This document shows positions 7,725 to 15,766 of a stretch of 64,000 nt of DNA, piece after piece. Position 1 is the stretch's first letter. Every line of letters begins with the position of its first letter. Source of the stretch: Tumebacillus lacus (GTDB taxonomy: Bacteria; Bacillota; Bacilli; Tumebacillales; Tumebacillaceae). The notes beneath the pieces were generated by a model. It was not told the origin of the DNA. It saw only the letters and a program-made list of their open reading frames with translations, and made no database searches. The stretch spans positions 620,001 to 684,000 of the forward strand of contig NZ_JAPMLT010000001.1 in the NCBI RefSeq assembly GCF_026410385.1. The letters are read 5' to 3'. The position numbers and the translations under genes were made by a program.

Positions 7725-8318
7725 TTAACGGTGGCGGTGTTCTTCGATGAGAGTTTCGATGGCGTTCATGATCTCCTCGGTCGCTTCGGCGATGATTTCC
7801 TTGTTCGCCTTGACGCCTTGGAAACGGGAGAGATCGACCGGTTTGCCGTAGACCAATCTCAGCGGTTTGAACAGTTTGACCGGACCGATGATCGCAGCCG
7901 GCACGACGGTCGCCCCGGAACGCAACGCAAACGTGGCGGCACCGGACTGGCCTTCCTCGACCTCGCCCGACTTGCTCCGCGTGCCTTCAGGGAACAAGCC
8001 GAGCACTTGGCCTTCGTCGAGCAGTTTGAACACGGTGCGCAGCGCAGCCCGGTCGCCTGCGCCCCGACGTACCGGAAAGGCGCCAAAATCGCGGATGAGC
8101 CAGCCCAGCACCGGGATCTTGAAGAGCTCTGCCTTGGCCATGAAATTAACTTTGCGCCGGCAACCCGATCCCACCAGCGGCGGATCGAGGTTGGAGATAT
8201 GATTGGCGGCGATAATCACCGCACCATTTTGCGGCACGTTCTCGGCGCCGCTGACCTGCCAGCGGTGAAACACTTGAAAATAACCACGGAACAACGCCCG
8301 GAAAAATCCATACAGCAT
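7725..8318 (-). CDS. plsC: 1-acyl-sn-glycerol-3-phosphate acyltransferase
   Basis: PlsC adds the second acyl chain to lysophosphatidic acid at the inner face of the membrane, giving phosphatidic acid. The catalytic HxxxxD motif is NHISNLD with His40 and Asp45, and the substrate-binding motif FPEGTRS follows near residue 110. At 197 residues it is a compact but normal Firmicute PlsC with an amphipathic N-terminus rather than a clear signal peptide. It lies 14 bases downstream of cmk, and the cmk-plsC-S1 order is widely conserved, so one operon is expected. Confidence 0.94.
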   Translation of the reverse strand: MLYGFFRALFRGYFQVFHRWQVSGAENVPQNGAVIIAANHISNLDPPLVGSGCRRKVNFMAKAELFKIPVLGWLIRDFGAFPVRRGAGDRAALRTVFKLLDEGQVLGLFPEGTRSKSGEVEEGQSGAATFALRSGATVVPAAIIGPVKLFKPLRLVYGKPVDLSRFQGVKANKEIIAEATEEIMNAIETLIEEHRHR

Positions 8319-8332
8319 ACTATAAGTCGCCC

Positions 8333-9016
8333 CTATGATTTCTGTGCTACGATCTGACGGCAGATATGTAAAATTTCTTCGATCACCTGATCGATGTTCA
8401 GCCCGGTGGAATCGACCAGCACGGCGTCTTCCGCCATCTTCATCGGCGAATGCTCGCGCCCGCTGTCATACTCGTCACGGCGCTGAATGTCCAGCTTGAG
8501 CTGTTCAAAATCGACCTCTTGCCCTTTGTCGATCAGCTCCTGATAGCGGCGGGTGGCCCGCTCTTCCACCGATGCGGTCAGCCAGATCTTGACCTCCGCG
8601 TTCGGCAAGACGACGGTGCCGATATCCCGGCCGTCCATCACCACGCCGGTGCGGGCAGCGATGTTGCGCTGCTGCTCGACCATCGCGAGGCGTACGCCCG
8701 CGACAGCAGAAACAGCCGACACTTGGCTGGTCACATCGCGCGTGCGGATGTCCTCCGTGATGTCCTGACCATCGAGGAAGACATCTTGTCCGGCAGCTGT
8801 CGGCTTGAAGTCGATCTGTACTTGGTTCGCGAGTTGGGTGAGCCCTGCTGCGTCTGAGAGGTCGAGTTGGTCGTGGAGTGCTTTCCAAGTGACCGCCCGG
8901 TACATCGCACCGGTGTCGACATAGGTCAGACCCAGAGCTTGGGCGACTCGTTTCGCCACTGTGCTCTTGCCTGCTCCTGCCGGGCCGTCGAGAGCCACGC
9001 GTAATGTATTCATCAA
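8333..9016 (-). CDS. cmk: Cytidylate kinase
   Basis: Cmk phosphorylates CMP and dCMP in the cytoplasm. The P-loop GPAGAGKST is at residues 11-19, YVDTGAMYRAVT follows near residue 34 and DGRDIGTVVLP lies near 128. The 227-residue length is typical. It heads the cmk-plsC set downstream of a promoter and small-RNA-like leader at 9088-9244, so it may be expressed by read-through or from a promoter not recognised here. Confidence 0.96.
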   Translation of the reverse strand: MMNTLRVALDGPAGAGKSTVAKRVAQALGLTYVDTGAMYRAVTWKALHDQLDLSDAAGLTQLANQVQIDFKPTAAGQDVFLDGQDITEDIRTRDVTSQVSAVSAVAGVRLAMVEQQRNIAARTGVVMDGRDIGTVVLPNAEVKIWLTASVEERATRRYQELIDKGQEVDFEQLKLDIQRRDEYDSGREHSPMKMAEDAVLVDSTGLNIDQVIEEILHICRQIVAQKS

Positions 9017-9087
9017 AGCCTATCTGCCTCCTGCTGTAGCACATCAGAATGTAAATCAAACAAACAAATCAAAAACCGGCAGACACG

Positions 9088-9209
9088 AAAAAGCAGGCCA
9101 TCGCCCGCTTCTCATGACCAGATATTCACTTCAGCCATCCTGAAAAGGACGAGTTGACGCGACATTTTCAGTTGTCAGCACTGAGAATAAGTACCAAGAT
9201 CTGCACCTA
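9088..9209 (-). ncRNA. Small RNA or attenuated leader upstream of cmk
   Basis: A promoter at 9216-9244 would start a minus-strand transcript near 9209. About 120 bases later there is a hairpin AAGCGGGC/GCCTGCTT (9103-9110 with 9091-9098) followed by a T run. In between, CTGAAAA and TTTTCAG (9165-9171 with 9140-9146) pair perfectly. No open frame with a start signal is visible. It may be a free-standing small RNA or an attenuator of cmk. No known RNA family was recognised. Confidence 0.5.
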
Positions 9210-9215
9210 CCTCCG

Positions 9216-9244
9216 ATAGTATCACACCTGCCCTATCGGTTCAA
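9216..9244 (-). promoter_or_regulatory. Promoter with embedded inverted repeat
   Basis: On the minus strand TTGAAC (9239-9244) and TACTAT (9216-9221) are 17 bases apart. A perfect 7-bp inverted repeat, CCGATAG (9233-9239) and CTATCGG (9213-9219), spans the spacer and -10, so a repressor site is possible. Confidence 0.6.
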
Positions 9245-9254
9245 GAAAGTCGCG

Positions 9255-9758
9255 TCACTTCGAAAAATGCACAGGGCCGACCTTTGCCTCTTGTCCGTCG
9301 CCCGCCTCGACGAGCGTGCCGGGCACCGGATACGAGATCTGCGGGTCGTCATGGTCGATCTCAAAGCGGAACACGCCGGGCAGACCGGACGTATCGACGG
9401 TGACCACGTCTTTTTCACGCACCGAGACGGTGACCGCTTCTTCTGTAAAGGCGCTGACCGGGATGCCGTTGACCTTGACCCATGCCTTGGGCAGGCCCGC
9501 CCCGCTGTCCACCGAGCGGATCGTCAGTTGCGCCCGCGTGTCTTTGGTCGCTGTCGCCAGCGTCGCGCCGTTTGTCTTGTGCCCCTCCAGCCGGTCCACT
9601 CCGGAGAGGAGTTGCCGTCCGGCCGGCCACATCAGCACGGCCTGTGCCGCGACGATCAACACAAAGCAGGCGATCAGCACCCGCACCAGCGGTTTTTCCC
9701 AGCGCTCATACGCTTTTAAAAAGCGTTCTTCATAGGTTTGTTGCCGCCGTTGTTCCAT
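9255..9758 (-). CDS. Single-pass membrane protein, extracytoplasmic domain
   Basis: A 167-residue protein with a basic N-terminus, one hydrophobic segment near residues 27-46 and an outer domain of about 115 residues rich in beta-type sequence. Position between the PilZ gene and cmk is that of ypfB in B. subtilis, whose product is a short one-TM protein. The first 60 residues could be related and the outer domain would then be extra. The ATG at 9758 has GGGGGTGG 6-7 bases upstream and is preferred over an upstream ATG at 9794. No known domain recognised. Confidence 0.6.
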   Translation of the reverse strand: MEQRRQQTYEERFLKAYERWEKPLVRVLIACFVLIVAAQAVLMWPAGRQLLSGVDRLEGHKTNGATLATATKDTRAQLTIRSVDSGAGLPKAWVKVNGIPVSAFTEEAVTVSVREKDVVTVDTSGLPGVFRFEIDHDDPQISYPVPGTLVEAGDGQEAKVGPVHFSK

Positions 9759-9836
9759 CTTGTACCACCCCCGGTTACGTTCCATCCTATGCAAGTCCGG
9801 GGGCTTTCATACATGTTGTCCTCGCGCGAGGACAGC

Positions 9837-10508
9837 CTAGTCGAGACCTTTGTCGCGGATCTCGATCTGGCGTTTGAAGGAGTACTGGACGATGCGTTGA
9901 CGCTCGGCTTCACGGATCTCGAAGTACTTGAGCGAGACCGATTTGAGCCCTTGCTCGCCGCTCGGCTGACCGACGCGGATCACGCGGGCCTTGCCGACGA
10001 TCTCGGGACCTGCCTCATGCGGGAGCACCACGCGAAAACCGACGATGTCCCCCGCGCGGATGCCGAGGTCTTTCGCGACCCGGAAAGCAAATCCGCCGCC
10101 GGAGATATCCTGTCCGTGCGCCTGCGCGGAGACGATCTCCTTTGTCTCCGAGTTCATAAACACGATATCGAACGGCGAGGAGATCGGCACGCGCAAAAAC
10201 TCGCGCCGCTGCTGACGATGGATCTCCGAAAGACGCGGACGGTGCAAAGCGAGCAGCGGGATCTGCCGAACGTCCCGTCCCAGCACCCGCGTGGTAAAGG
10301 TGCACTGCGCGCCGTCGACCGCCCGATAGCGGACGAGCACAGCGTGCCCTTGCGGAAGCGGTGTAGGCACTTTGGCCCCTTGTCGGAGCGGCATCTCGAT
10401 GAACAGCTTTGTTTTCTCGATGTCCTGCACCCGCGCTGCATAACGCCCCATAAATTCGCCGTCTGCAATTTCCAGTTGCAAACTCTGACCTACGACCGGA
10501 TATGCCAA
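9837..10508 (-). CDS. motI: PilZ-domain flagellar brake protein (YpfA/MotI type)
   Basis: A 223-residue cytoplasmic protein with an N-terminal YcgR-like domain (about 1-90) and a C-terminal PilZ domain. Both cyclic-di-GMP-binding motifs are intact: QRREFLR near residues 100-106 and DISGGG at 134-139. B. subtilis MotI/DgrA binds c-di-GMP and inhibits the flagellar stator. The same role is inferred here, and the chemoreceptor at 44374-46068 is consistent with motility. Position next to the ypeB-sleB locus matches ypfA. Confidence 0.88.
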   Translation of the reverse strand: MAYPVVGQSLQLEIADGEFMGRYAARVQDIEKTKLFIEMPLRQGAKVPTPLPQGHAVLVRYRAVDGAQCTFTTRVLGRDVRQIPLLALHRPRLSEIHRQQRREFLRVPISSPFDIVFMNSETKEIVSAQAHGQDISGGGFAFRVAKDLGIRAGDIVGFRVVLPHEAGPEIVGKARVIRVGQPSGEQGLKSVSLKYFEIREAERQRIVQYSFKRQIEIRDKGLD

Positions 10509-10690
10509 TTTGTTTCACTCTCCAGTGACAGGAAGACCTGTCGAAAAAATGCGATGAATTCCTTATAGGTCAATTTAAAATTAATGGAAAAATTATAGCG
10601 CATTTTTCGCGATCTTACCACCGCTCATATTTGGGACAGCCTCGGAATATCATGCAGTAACCCTTTCTGTGGACGAGGAGGAATTCCTTG

Positions 10691-11368
10691 ATGCGGCGAT
10701 TTTTCTACCCGTTTTTTTTATTGATACTCTTCACGGCTGCGTCGCTCTCGCTCGCGGAACGTCAGGAAAAGACGCTGGCCCCGCCCGGCGCGCCGGTGAT
10801 CGTGCTGGTCGATCCGGGTCACGGCGGCTACGACCCCGGCGTGCTGTCTGGCGGGCTGCGGGAGGCGGACATCACGCTGGCCGTCGGTCAGCATCTGCAG
10901 GCCGCCTTGGAAAAGCGCGGCATCTCCGTGGCGATGACCCGCGAGTCGGATGTCGACTACGCTCCGTCCGGGTCCCGCGGCCTCGATTCGAAGCGGGCCG
11001 ACCTGCGCCGACGGCTCGAGATCGCCGATGAGTTGCAAGCCCAGATGTTCATCTCCCTGCACGCCAACGTCTCCACGCTGGCCACGCGCGGCGGTGCCGA
11101 AGTGTTCTATTCCGACGAAACGCCGGGTGCCAAAGAGCTGGCCGAGTCGGTCCAGACCGCGCTTCACAAGCTCCCCGGCATGTCCAAGCGCGATGCAAAG
11201 GCGGCCAAATACTATCTGCTGCGCTCCCAGCCGATCCCGGCGTTGATCATCGAGTGCGGCTATCTGAACATCGCAGACGACCGCCACCGGCTGACGAGCG
11301 GCGATTCGCAGCGGGCTCTGGCGGAGGCGATTGCCGACGGAGTATCCTCACATTTGCAAAAACAGTAA
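10691..11368 (+). CDS. cwlD: N-acetylmuramoyl-L-alanine amidase, CwlD type
   Basis: This 225-residue exported protein has a signal peptide (about residues 1-22) and a complete Amidase_3 domain. Zinc ligands and catalytic residues are visible in DPGHGGYDPG (His44), SLHANVS and the C-terminal IIECGYL. In spore formers CwlD cleaves cortex peptides so that muramic-delta-lactam can form. Size and lack of extra binding domains fit CwlD better than vegetative amidases. AGGAGG at 10676-10681 is 9 bases before the ATG; a TTG three bases earlier is the alternative start. The gene is divergent from the PilZ gene. Confidence 0.86.
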   Translation: MRRFFYPFFLLILFTAASLSLAERQEKTLAPPGAPVIVLVDPGHGGYDPGVLSGGLREADITLAVGQHLQAALEKRGISVAMTRESDVDYAPSGSRGLDSKRADLRRRLEIADELQAQMFISLHANVSTLATRGGAEVFYSDETPGAKELAESVQTALHKLPGMSKRDAKAAKYYLLRSQPIPALIIECGYLNIADDRHRLTSGDSQRALAEAIADGVSSHLQKQ

Positions 11369-11370
11369 GC

Positions 11371-11400
11371 AAAAGAGAGGTCGCTCGGACCTCTCTTTTT
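11371..11400. terminator. Bidirectional terminator between cwlD and ypeB
   Basis: AAAAGAGAGGTC and GACCTCTCTTTT flank a short loop, with T runs on either strand. It serves both converging genes. Confidence 0.85.
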
Positions 11401-11412
11401 GCCTGCCGGACG

Positions 11413-12735
11413 TTAGCGAACCTTCTCGACGCCGACCTCGTCGCCGTCGAGTGCGCTGATATAGATTTTAAAGGTGTCTTGGTCCATCGTGCCGACAAAC
11501 TCATACGTGAGTTCCTCTTGCTTGGCATCGTTGAGCACCAGCGCGAGGTTCGACTCTTGCACCTGCACTTTGGAGGACACCATCGTCTGCGCCTTTTCCT
11601 TGGAGACTTTCACTTGCGGGACGCTGCGGTTTTGTTTGTGGTGGAACACATAGTCTTGCGCGTTCAGACCGACGACCTCGCCCGTGTCCAACGCCACTTC
11701 CACCGTCACTTCATCCGGGTAGATCCGCACGCCGTTTTTCATGCCGACCACTTCATAGACGCCGACGTTGTCAAACGTCTCCGTCTTGACCACTGCTGAG
11801 GCTTCGATCCCGTGCGCCTGGAGCCAGTTCACCGCGAACGTCTCCCCTTGCGCCAGATCGATCGACTCGTTTGCGACCGGTCGCTCGTTGGCATACCACG
11901 TGATGTTGCCGCCTTTGACGGTCATCGTAAAGAACTCTTTATGCCCGTCCGGCGCGGTGTAGGCAATCGAGTAGGACGGGTAGAGCTCCCCTTTGCCGTT
12001 GCGCTTGACTGCGATGTTTTTCGTGCTGTCCAGCCCGCGCCATCTCTGGATGATCCCGGCCGCCTGCTCCGGAGTCACGTCGTTGCCGGTCAGCGTCTTG
12101 GCATCCAGCTTGGAATTGACTTTCATCCGGTCCATCGTCGGGCCGAAGGAAAGCGGTTTTTGCTGTTCAACCGTCTTTTCCATCGAGCGGAATCCGTCGA
12201 CGATCTGATTGTCCGTCTTTTTATCAGTCTGCGCGAGAGCCGTCTCCGCGTCCATCCAGCGCAGGTTTTTGGTGATGACGGCCGTTTGCAGTTCGGCCAG
12301 TTGATTTTCGATTTCTTTCGAGCGGGTGTAAAGCTTTTGCAGCGTCTGCCACTCCTGCTCGTTCAGCGCCTGCTTGTTCTCGTCGCGCACCGCGACATGG
12401 TAGGAATAGTTGCCGACATCGCTGATGAACTCCATCGTCTTGTTCAGCGGCATCAGTGACAGCGGCAGTTGCCCGATGTCGTTGCGCGCCTCCGACGCCA
12501 TCCGCCACGTCTCGGTGAGGGCGGGGGTCAGTTGCTTTTGCGAATTGACCGCCAGCGATTTGCCCAGTTCGTCTTGGATGCGGTTCATGTGGTCGCTCAG
12601 GTCGTGGAACGCGCGTTGGTATTGGTTTTCCGCCTTGAGCAGCAACGCTTGTTTTTCTTTGTGTTCGCGGTAGCCCCAGAAACCGGCGACCACCAGAGCG
12701 AGCACCAGCACCAAGGATGTGATTCGAGAGAACAT
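11413..12735 (-). CDS. ypeB: Germination protein YpeB
   Basis: YpeB is an inner spore membrane protein needed to stabilise SleB. This 440-residue protein has an N-terminal membrane anchor (about residues 5-20), an alpha-helical middle part up to about 215 and C-terminal PepSY-like repeats, one of them covering the YEVVGMKNGVRIYPDEV region. Length matches the family (about 450). It follows sleB with an 18-base gap, the conserved sleB-ypeB pair. Expression in the forespore is known for the family; no clear sigma-G promoter was identified here. Confidence 0.94.
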   Translation of the reverse strand: MFSRITSLVLVLALVVAGFWGYREHKEKQALLLKAENQYQRAFHDLSDHMNRIQDELGKSLAVNSQKQLTPALTETWRMASEARNDIGQLPLSLMPLNKTMEFISDVGNYSYHVAVRDENKQALNEQEWQTLQKLYTRSKEIENQLAELQTAVITKNLRWMDAETALAQTDKKTDNQIVDGFRSMEKTVEQQKPLSFGPTMDRMKVNSKLDAKTLTGNDVTPEQAAGIIQRWRGLDSTKNIAVKRNGKGELYPSYSIAYTAPDGHKEFFTMTVKGGNITWYANERPVANESIDLAQGETFAVNWLQAHGIEASAVVKTETFDNVGVYEVVGMKNGVRIYPDEVTVEVALDTGEVVGLNAQDYVFHHKQNRSVPQVKVSKEKAQTMVSSKVQVQESNLALVLNDAKQEELTYEFVGTMDQDTFKIYISALDGDEVGVEKVR

Positions 12736-12753
12736 GATCGTTCGACCTCCTTT

Positions 12754-13542
12754 CTAGCGGCAGAAGATGTGCCGCCCGATCCGCTTGATCTGCGGTCTGG
12801 ACCAGATCCATTTCGATGTCGCCGTCGCCGGGTTGAAGTAGTAGATCGCGCCGGTGGACGGGTCGGCGCCATTCAACGCCTCGCGCACAGCTTTTCTCGC
12901 ATTTTCATTCGGGGTCAGCCAGATCTGCCCGTCTGCAACCGCCGTAAACGCGCCCGGCTGGAAGATGACGCCAGGCACGGTGTTCGGGAAGTTGGGGTTG
13001 TCGATCCGGTTCATGATGACGGCCGCGATGGCCACCTGCCCGACGTGCGGCTCCCCGCGCGCTTCGCCGTACACGGCGTTGGCCAGCAGTTTCAGGTCGT
13101 TGGCCGACAGACTCTTGCCGCCGTAGGAGGCGGCTCGCGTCGAATTGCCGCTGTTGCCGCCCGTTTTGCTGCCGCTCCCGCCTGCCGTCTGCTTCGGCGG
13201 GTTGTACGGGTTGTACCCCTTCGTGGCCCGGACCAACCTCGTCCGCGTCTGTGCCCCGACTTTGCCGTCGACTTTCATGCCGAATTTGTTCTGGAAATTA
13301 CGCACGGCCCAATATGTACCGTAACCATAGCTGCCGTCGATCGTACCTTTGTAATAGCCGAGGAACTTGAGACGGCCTTGCAATTCCCGAACGTCGATCC
13401 CCTGGCTGCCTCGGACCAGAGTACGGGTGGTAAAGACCGATGCGTCATGTCCCTGCGGCAGGTCACGAATCGGTTCCGCGTATATGCAGAGAGACGCGAG
13501 CGCCACCGAAAGCGCGGCTGTCCACACTTTCCATCTCTTCAT
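12754..13542 (-). CDS. sleB: Spore cortex-lytic enzyme SleB
   Basis: SleB is a lytic transglycosylase stored in the dormant spore that cuts muramic-lactam-containing cortex at germination. The 262-residue protein has a signal peptide (1-22), a peptidoglycan-binding domain (about 42-105) and a Gly/Ser-rich linker. The C-terminal hydrolase_2 domain carries the catalytic Glu160 in VYGEARGEPHVGQVAIAAV. All family hallmarks are intact. GGAGGGGG lies 8 bases before the ATG. The cwlD product in the same window makes the cortex modification this enzyme recognises. Confidence 0.95.
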   Translation of the reverse strand: MKRWKVWTAALSVALASLCIYAEPIRDLPQGHDASVFTTRTLVRGSQGIDVRELQGRLKFLGYYKGTIDGSYGYGTYWAVRNFQNKFGMKVDGKVGAQTRTRLVRATKGYNPYNPPKQTAGGSGSKTGGNSGNSTRAASYGGKSLSANDLKLLANAVYGEARGEPHVGQVAIAAVIMNRIDNPNFPNTVPGVIFQPGAFTAVADGQIWLTPNENARKAVREALNGADPSTGAIYYFNPATATSKWIWSRPQIKRIGRHIFCR

Positions 13543-13618
13543 CGTGGTACCCCCTCCAGTTCTTGTGAGATTGAGTTCTGGTCTTAGTTTGAAGAAGGGT
13601 CTACCATCCTATCCGAGA

Positions 13619-13660
13619 CAAAAAAAGGGAGTCCTCCGCCGTGGCAGAGGGCTCCCTTTT
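13619..13660 (-). terminator. Terminator of the zinc-ribbon peptide gene
   Basis: AAAAGGGAGTCCTC and GAGGGCTCCCTTTT form a 14-bp stem, with a run of T on the minus strand. It separates the 13681-13845 gene from sleB. Confidence 0.8.
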
Positions 13661-13680
13661 GCATGTTGTCCATGTGGTAC

Positions 13681-13845
13681 TTACGCGAGCGTTTCGATAT
13701 CAAAGCTCTGTTCGTTGTCGCACAGGCATCGTTTAAATCCGGTGTCGATTTGGCCGCGATAATCTTTGATGCCGCGCAGGATAAACGTTTCCCCGCAGTT
13801 GCGGCAACGGATGTGGACTTTGACCCGGTCGGCCTTTTCTGGCAT
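13681..13845 (-). CDS. 54-residue zinc-ribbon-like protein
   Basis: A short open frame not obvious from length alone. It encodes 54 residues starting MPEKADRVKVHIRC, with a CRNCG pair at residues 14-18 and a second CLC pair near residue 41, spaced like a small zinc ribbon. AAGGAGG lies 8 bases before the ATG and a strong terminator follows, so it has its own expression signals. It stands alone between sleB and prsW on the same strand. No named family recognised. A role as a small nucleic-acid-binding or regulatory protein is only a guess. Confidence 0.75.
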   Translation of the reverse strand: MPEKADRVKVHIRCRNCGETFILRGIKDYRGQIDTGFKRCLCDNEQSFDIETLA

Positions 13846-13910
13846 CTTCTCCGCCTCCTTGGTACGAGATCAGGCATTCTAGCACCAATTGTCGACGAAA
13901 CGAAAGAGTT

Positions 13911-14591
13911 TTATACGTCGTGCGAATGTTTTTCCAGCGGTTTGAACGGTGAGCGTTGCTGCGCTTGACGCACTTTGCGCAGACCGTTGACCCACAGCCA
14001 GATCATGAAAGGTACGGTCAGACCGACCAAGAACGTCTGCTCGGAGAGCAGCAGCGAGTCATACGTGCCGTGAATAAACCACGGATACACAAAGGCGAGA
14101 CCGTAGAACATCCACTTTTGCTTTTTGGACACGGCAAATTTGGCCTTGCCGAGGTAAAAACCCATGATCACGCCAAACAGGGCATGACCCGGCACGGTGA
14201 ACAGCGTCCGCAGATACAGAGTGTCCCACCCGTAGCTCAACACTTTCAAGATGTTTTCAATCGTCGCAAACCCAAGCGACGCCGCGACCGCATACACGAT
14301 CCCGTCATACTCCTCGTCAAACTCTCGGTGCCGCACGGCAAACCACCACGTCAGCACCAGTTTGAGCAGTTCCTCGACTACCGCCACCGCCAGAAAAGCG
14401 TGCGCATACGGCGAGGCGATAAACTGATCCAGCCACGACACGGAGTACATCACCGGCACGGCCGAAAGCATCCCGAGCAAAAATAACAAACCGACCAAAC
14501 GCAGAGGTTCGGAGTCGTACAGGTCGCGCAAATAAAAATAAGACATCAGTGCCACTGCGGGCGCGACCGCACAGCCGATCAACAACAGCAT
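13911..14591 (-). CDS. prsW: PrsW family intramembrane protease
   Basis: PrsW cleaves the anti-sigma factor RsiW at site 1 in B. subtilis. This 226-residue version has about seven membrane segments and the conserved pairs EE (residues 73-74) in AVVEELLKL, the FATIEN motif near 115, PGHALFG near 140 and HGTYD near 185, which together form the putative metal site. The ATG at 14591 follows GGAGTG; the longer frame reaching 14741 adds non-family sequence. No sigW or rsiW lies in the window, so the substrate here is unknown. The prsW-sleB proximity is as in Bacillus. Confidence 0.9.
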   Translation of the reverse strand: MLLLIGCAVAPAVALMSYFYLRDLYDSEPLRLVGLLFLLGMLSAVPVMYSVSWLDQFIASPYAHAFLAVAVVEELLKLVLTWWFAVRHREFDEEYDGIVYAVAASLGFATIENILKVLSYGWDTLYLRTLFTVPGHALFGVIMGFYLGKAKFAVSKKQKWMFYGLAFVYPWFIHGTYDSLLLSEQTFLVGLTVPFMIWLWVNGLRKVRQAQQRSPFKPLEKHSHDV

Positions 14592-14660
14592 GTTCACTCC
14601 GATTCCCCCTTCCCACGCTGCTTCCTCTGTAAATTCTTTCCTTCTTATCAAAATCCTGCT

Positions 14661-14690
14661 TTGACACAGGTGTCCTCGCAGGGGCATAAT
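14661..14690 (+). promoter_or_regulatory. Sigma-A promoter of ansA
   Basis: TTGACA (14661-14666) and CATAAT (14685-14690) are 18 bases apart, about 36 bases before the proposed TTG start. Confidence 0.7.
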
Positions 14691-14726
14691 ATCGAGTAGA
14701 GAAAGAATGACATGAGGTGTGAGCAC

Positions 14727-15710
14727 TTGAAACCTAAACATATATTAATCATGACCACCGGCGGCACGATCGCAATGATCGAGGACCCGGCGACCCAAAC
14801 TGTGAAACCTGTGGAAAATGCGGCCGACCTCGTTGGTGCGATCCCGCAACTGAAAGACGTCGCCCGCGTGAGTGTGGAGGCGTTCAGCAACATCCCGAGC
14901 CCCCACCTGACGACCGAGCAACTGACCGATCTCGGCCGTGCCGTCAAGGAGCGACTGTCGCGTCCGGACGTGGACGGCATCGTGATCACGCACGGCACCG
15001 ACACGCTGGAGGAGACCGCCTATTACCTCGACCTGATCCTCCCGCCCGGACTGCCGGTCATCGTCACCGGCGCGATGCGCTCATCGAACGAACTGGGTGC
15101 GGACGGCCCGATCAACCTGCTCAACTCGGTGCGGACAGCAGCGTCCGAAGTGGCGGTCGATCAAGGCGTGCTCGTCGTGTTCAACGACGAGATCCATGCG
15201 GCGCGCTTTGTCACCAAAACGCACACCAGCAACGTCGCCACCTTCCAATCGCCTGCCGTGGGGCCGATCGGCTTTTTGGACAAACGCTCAGTGCAGATCC
15301 GCCACATCCCCAAACCCCACGCGCACATCCCGGTCGACTCCCTCGTCGCCGAGGTCGGTCTCTTGAAAATGGCAGTCGGCATGGATGACAGCCTGATCCG
15401 CTATCTCGTGCAGAGCGGCTCCAAAGGGATCGTCATCGAAGCGCTCGGCCAAGGCAACATCCCGCCGATGGTCGTGCCCGGCATCAAGGATGCGATCCAG
15501 CACAACGTCCCGGTCGTGCTCGTCTCGCGCTGCTACAACGGCATCGTGCAGGACGTCTACGGCTACGAGGGCGGCGGCAAGCATCTGCGCGATCTGGGCG
15601 TGCTGTTTTCCAACGGTCTGAACGGGCAGAAAGCACGGATCAAACTGATGGTCGCCCTGCGTGAAACGGTCGATCTGGAACAGTTAAAAGAATACTTCGA
15701 ACAAGAATGA
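14727..15710 (+). CDS. ansA: L-asparaginase
   Basis: A 327-residue cytoplasmic type I asparaginase converting asparagine to aspartate and ammonia. The first catalytic motif TTGGTIAM is at residues 10-17 and the second, HGTDTLEETAY, near residue 90. The TTG start at 14727 is preferred because GAGGTG lies 7 bases upstream and the threonine motif then falls at the usual place. An in-frame ATG at 14712 would leave no ribosome binding site. It has its own promoter and converges on gudB; together they link asparagine and glutamate breakdown. Confidence 0.93.
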   Translation: MKPKHILIMTTGGTIAMIEDPATQTVKPVENAADLVGAIPQLKDVARVSVEAFSNIPSPHLTTEQLTDLGRAVKERLSRPDVDGIVITHGTDTLEETAYYLDLILPPGLPVIVTGAMRSSNELGADGPINLLNSVRTAASEVAVDQGVLVVFNDEIHAARFVTKTHTSNVATFQSPAVGPIGFLDKRSVQIRHIPKPHAHIPVDSLVAEVGLLKMAVGMDDSLIRYLVQSGSKGIVIEALGQGNIPPMVVPGIKDAIQHNVPVVLVSRCYNGIVQDVYGYEGGGKHLRDLGVLFSNGLNGQKARIKLMVALRETVDLEQLKEYFEQE

Positions 15711-15720
15711 TAGCATAAAA

Positions 15721-15760
15721 AGAAGCCGAATGCCAGTTGCGCGCATTCGGCTTTTCTTTG
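15721..15760. terminator. Bidirectional terminator between ansA and gudB
   Basis: AAGCCGAATGC (15723-15733) pairs perfectly with GCATTCGGCTT (15743-15753), with T runs on both strands. Confidence 0.85.
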
Positions 15761-15766
15761 TGTGTC

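Noticed and set aside
13540-13560. GGGGGTACCACG resembling a T-box core before sleB
   Set aside because: It is simply the sleB ribosome binding site next to the start codon; none of the other T-box stems are present.
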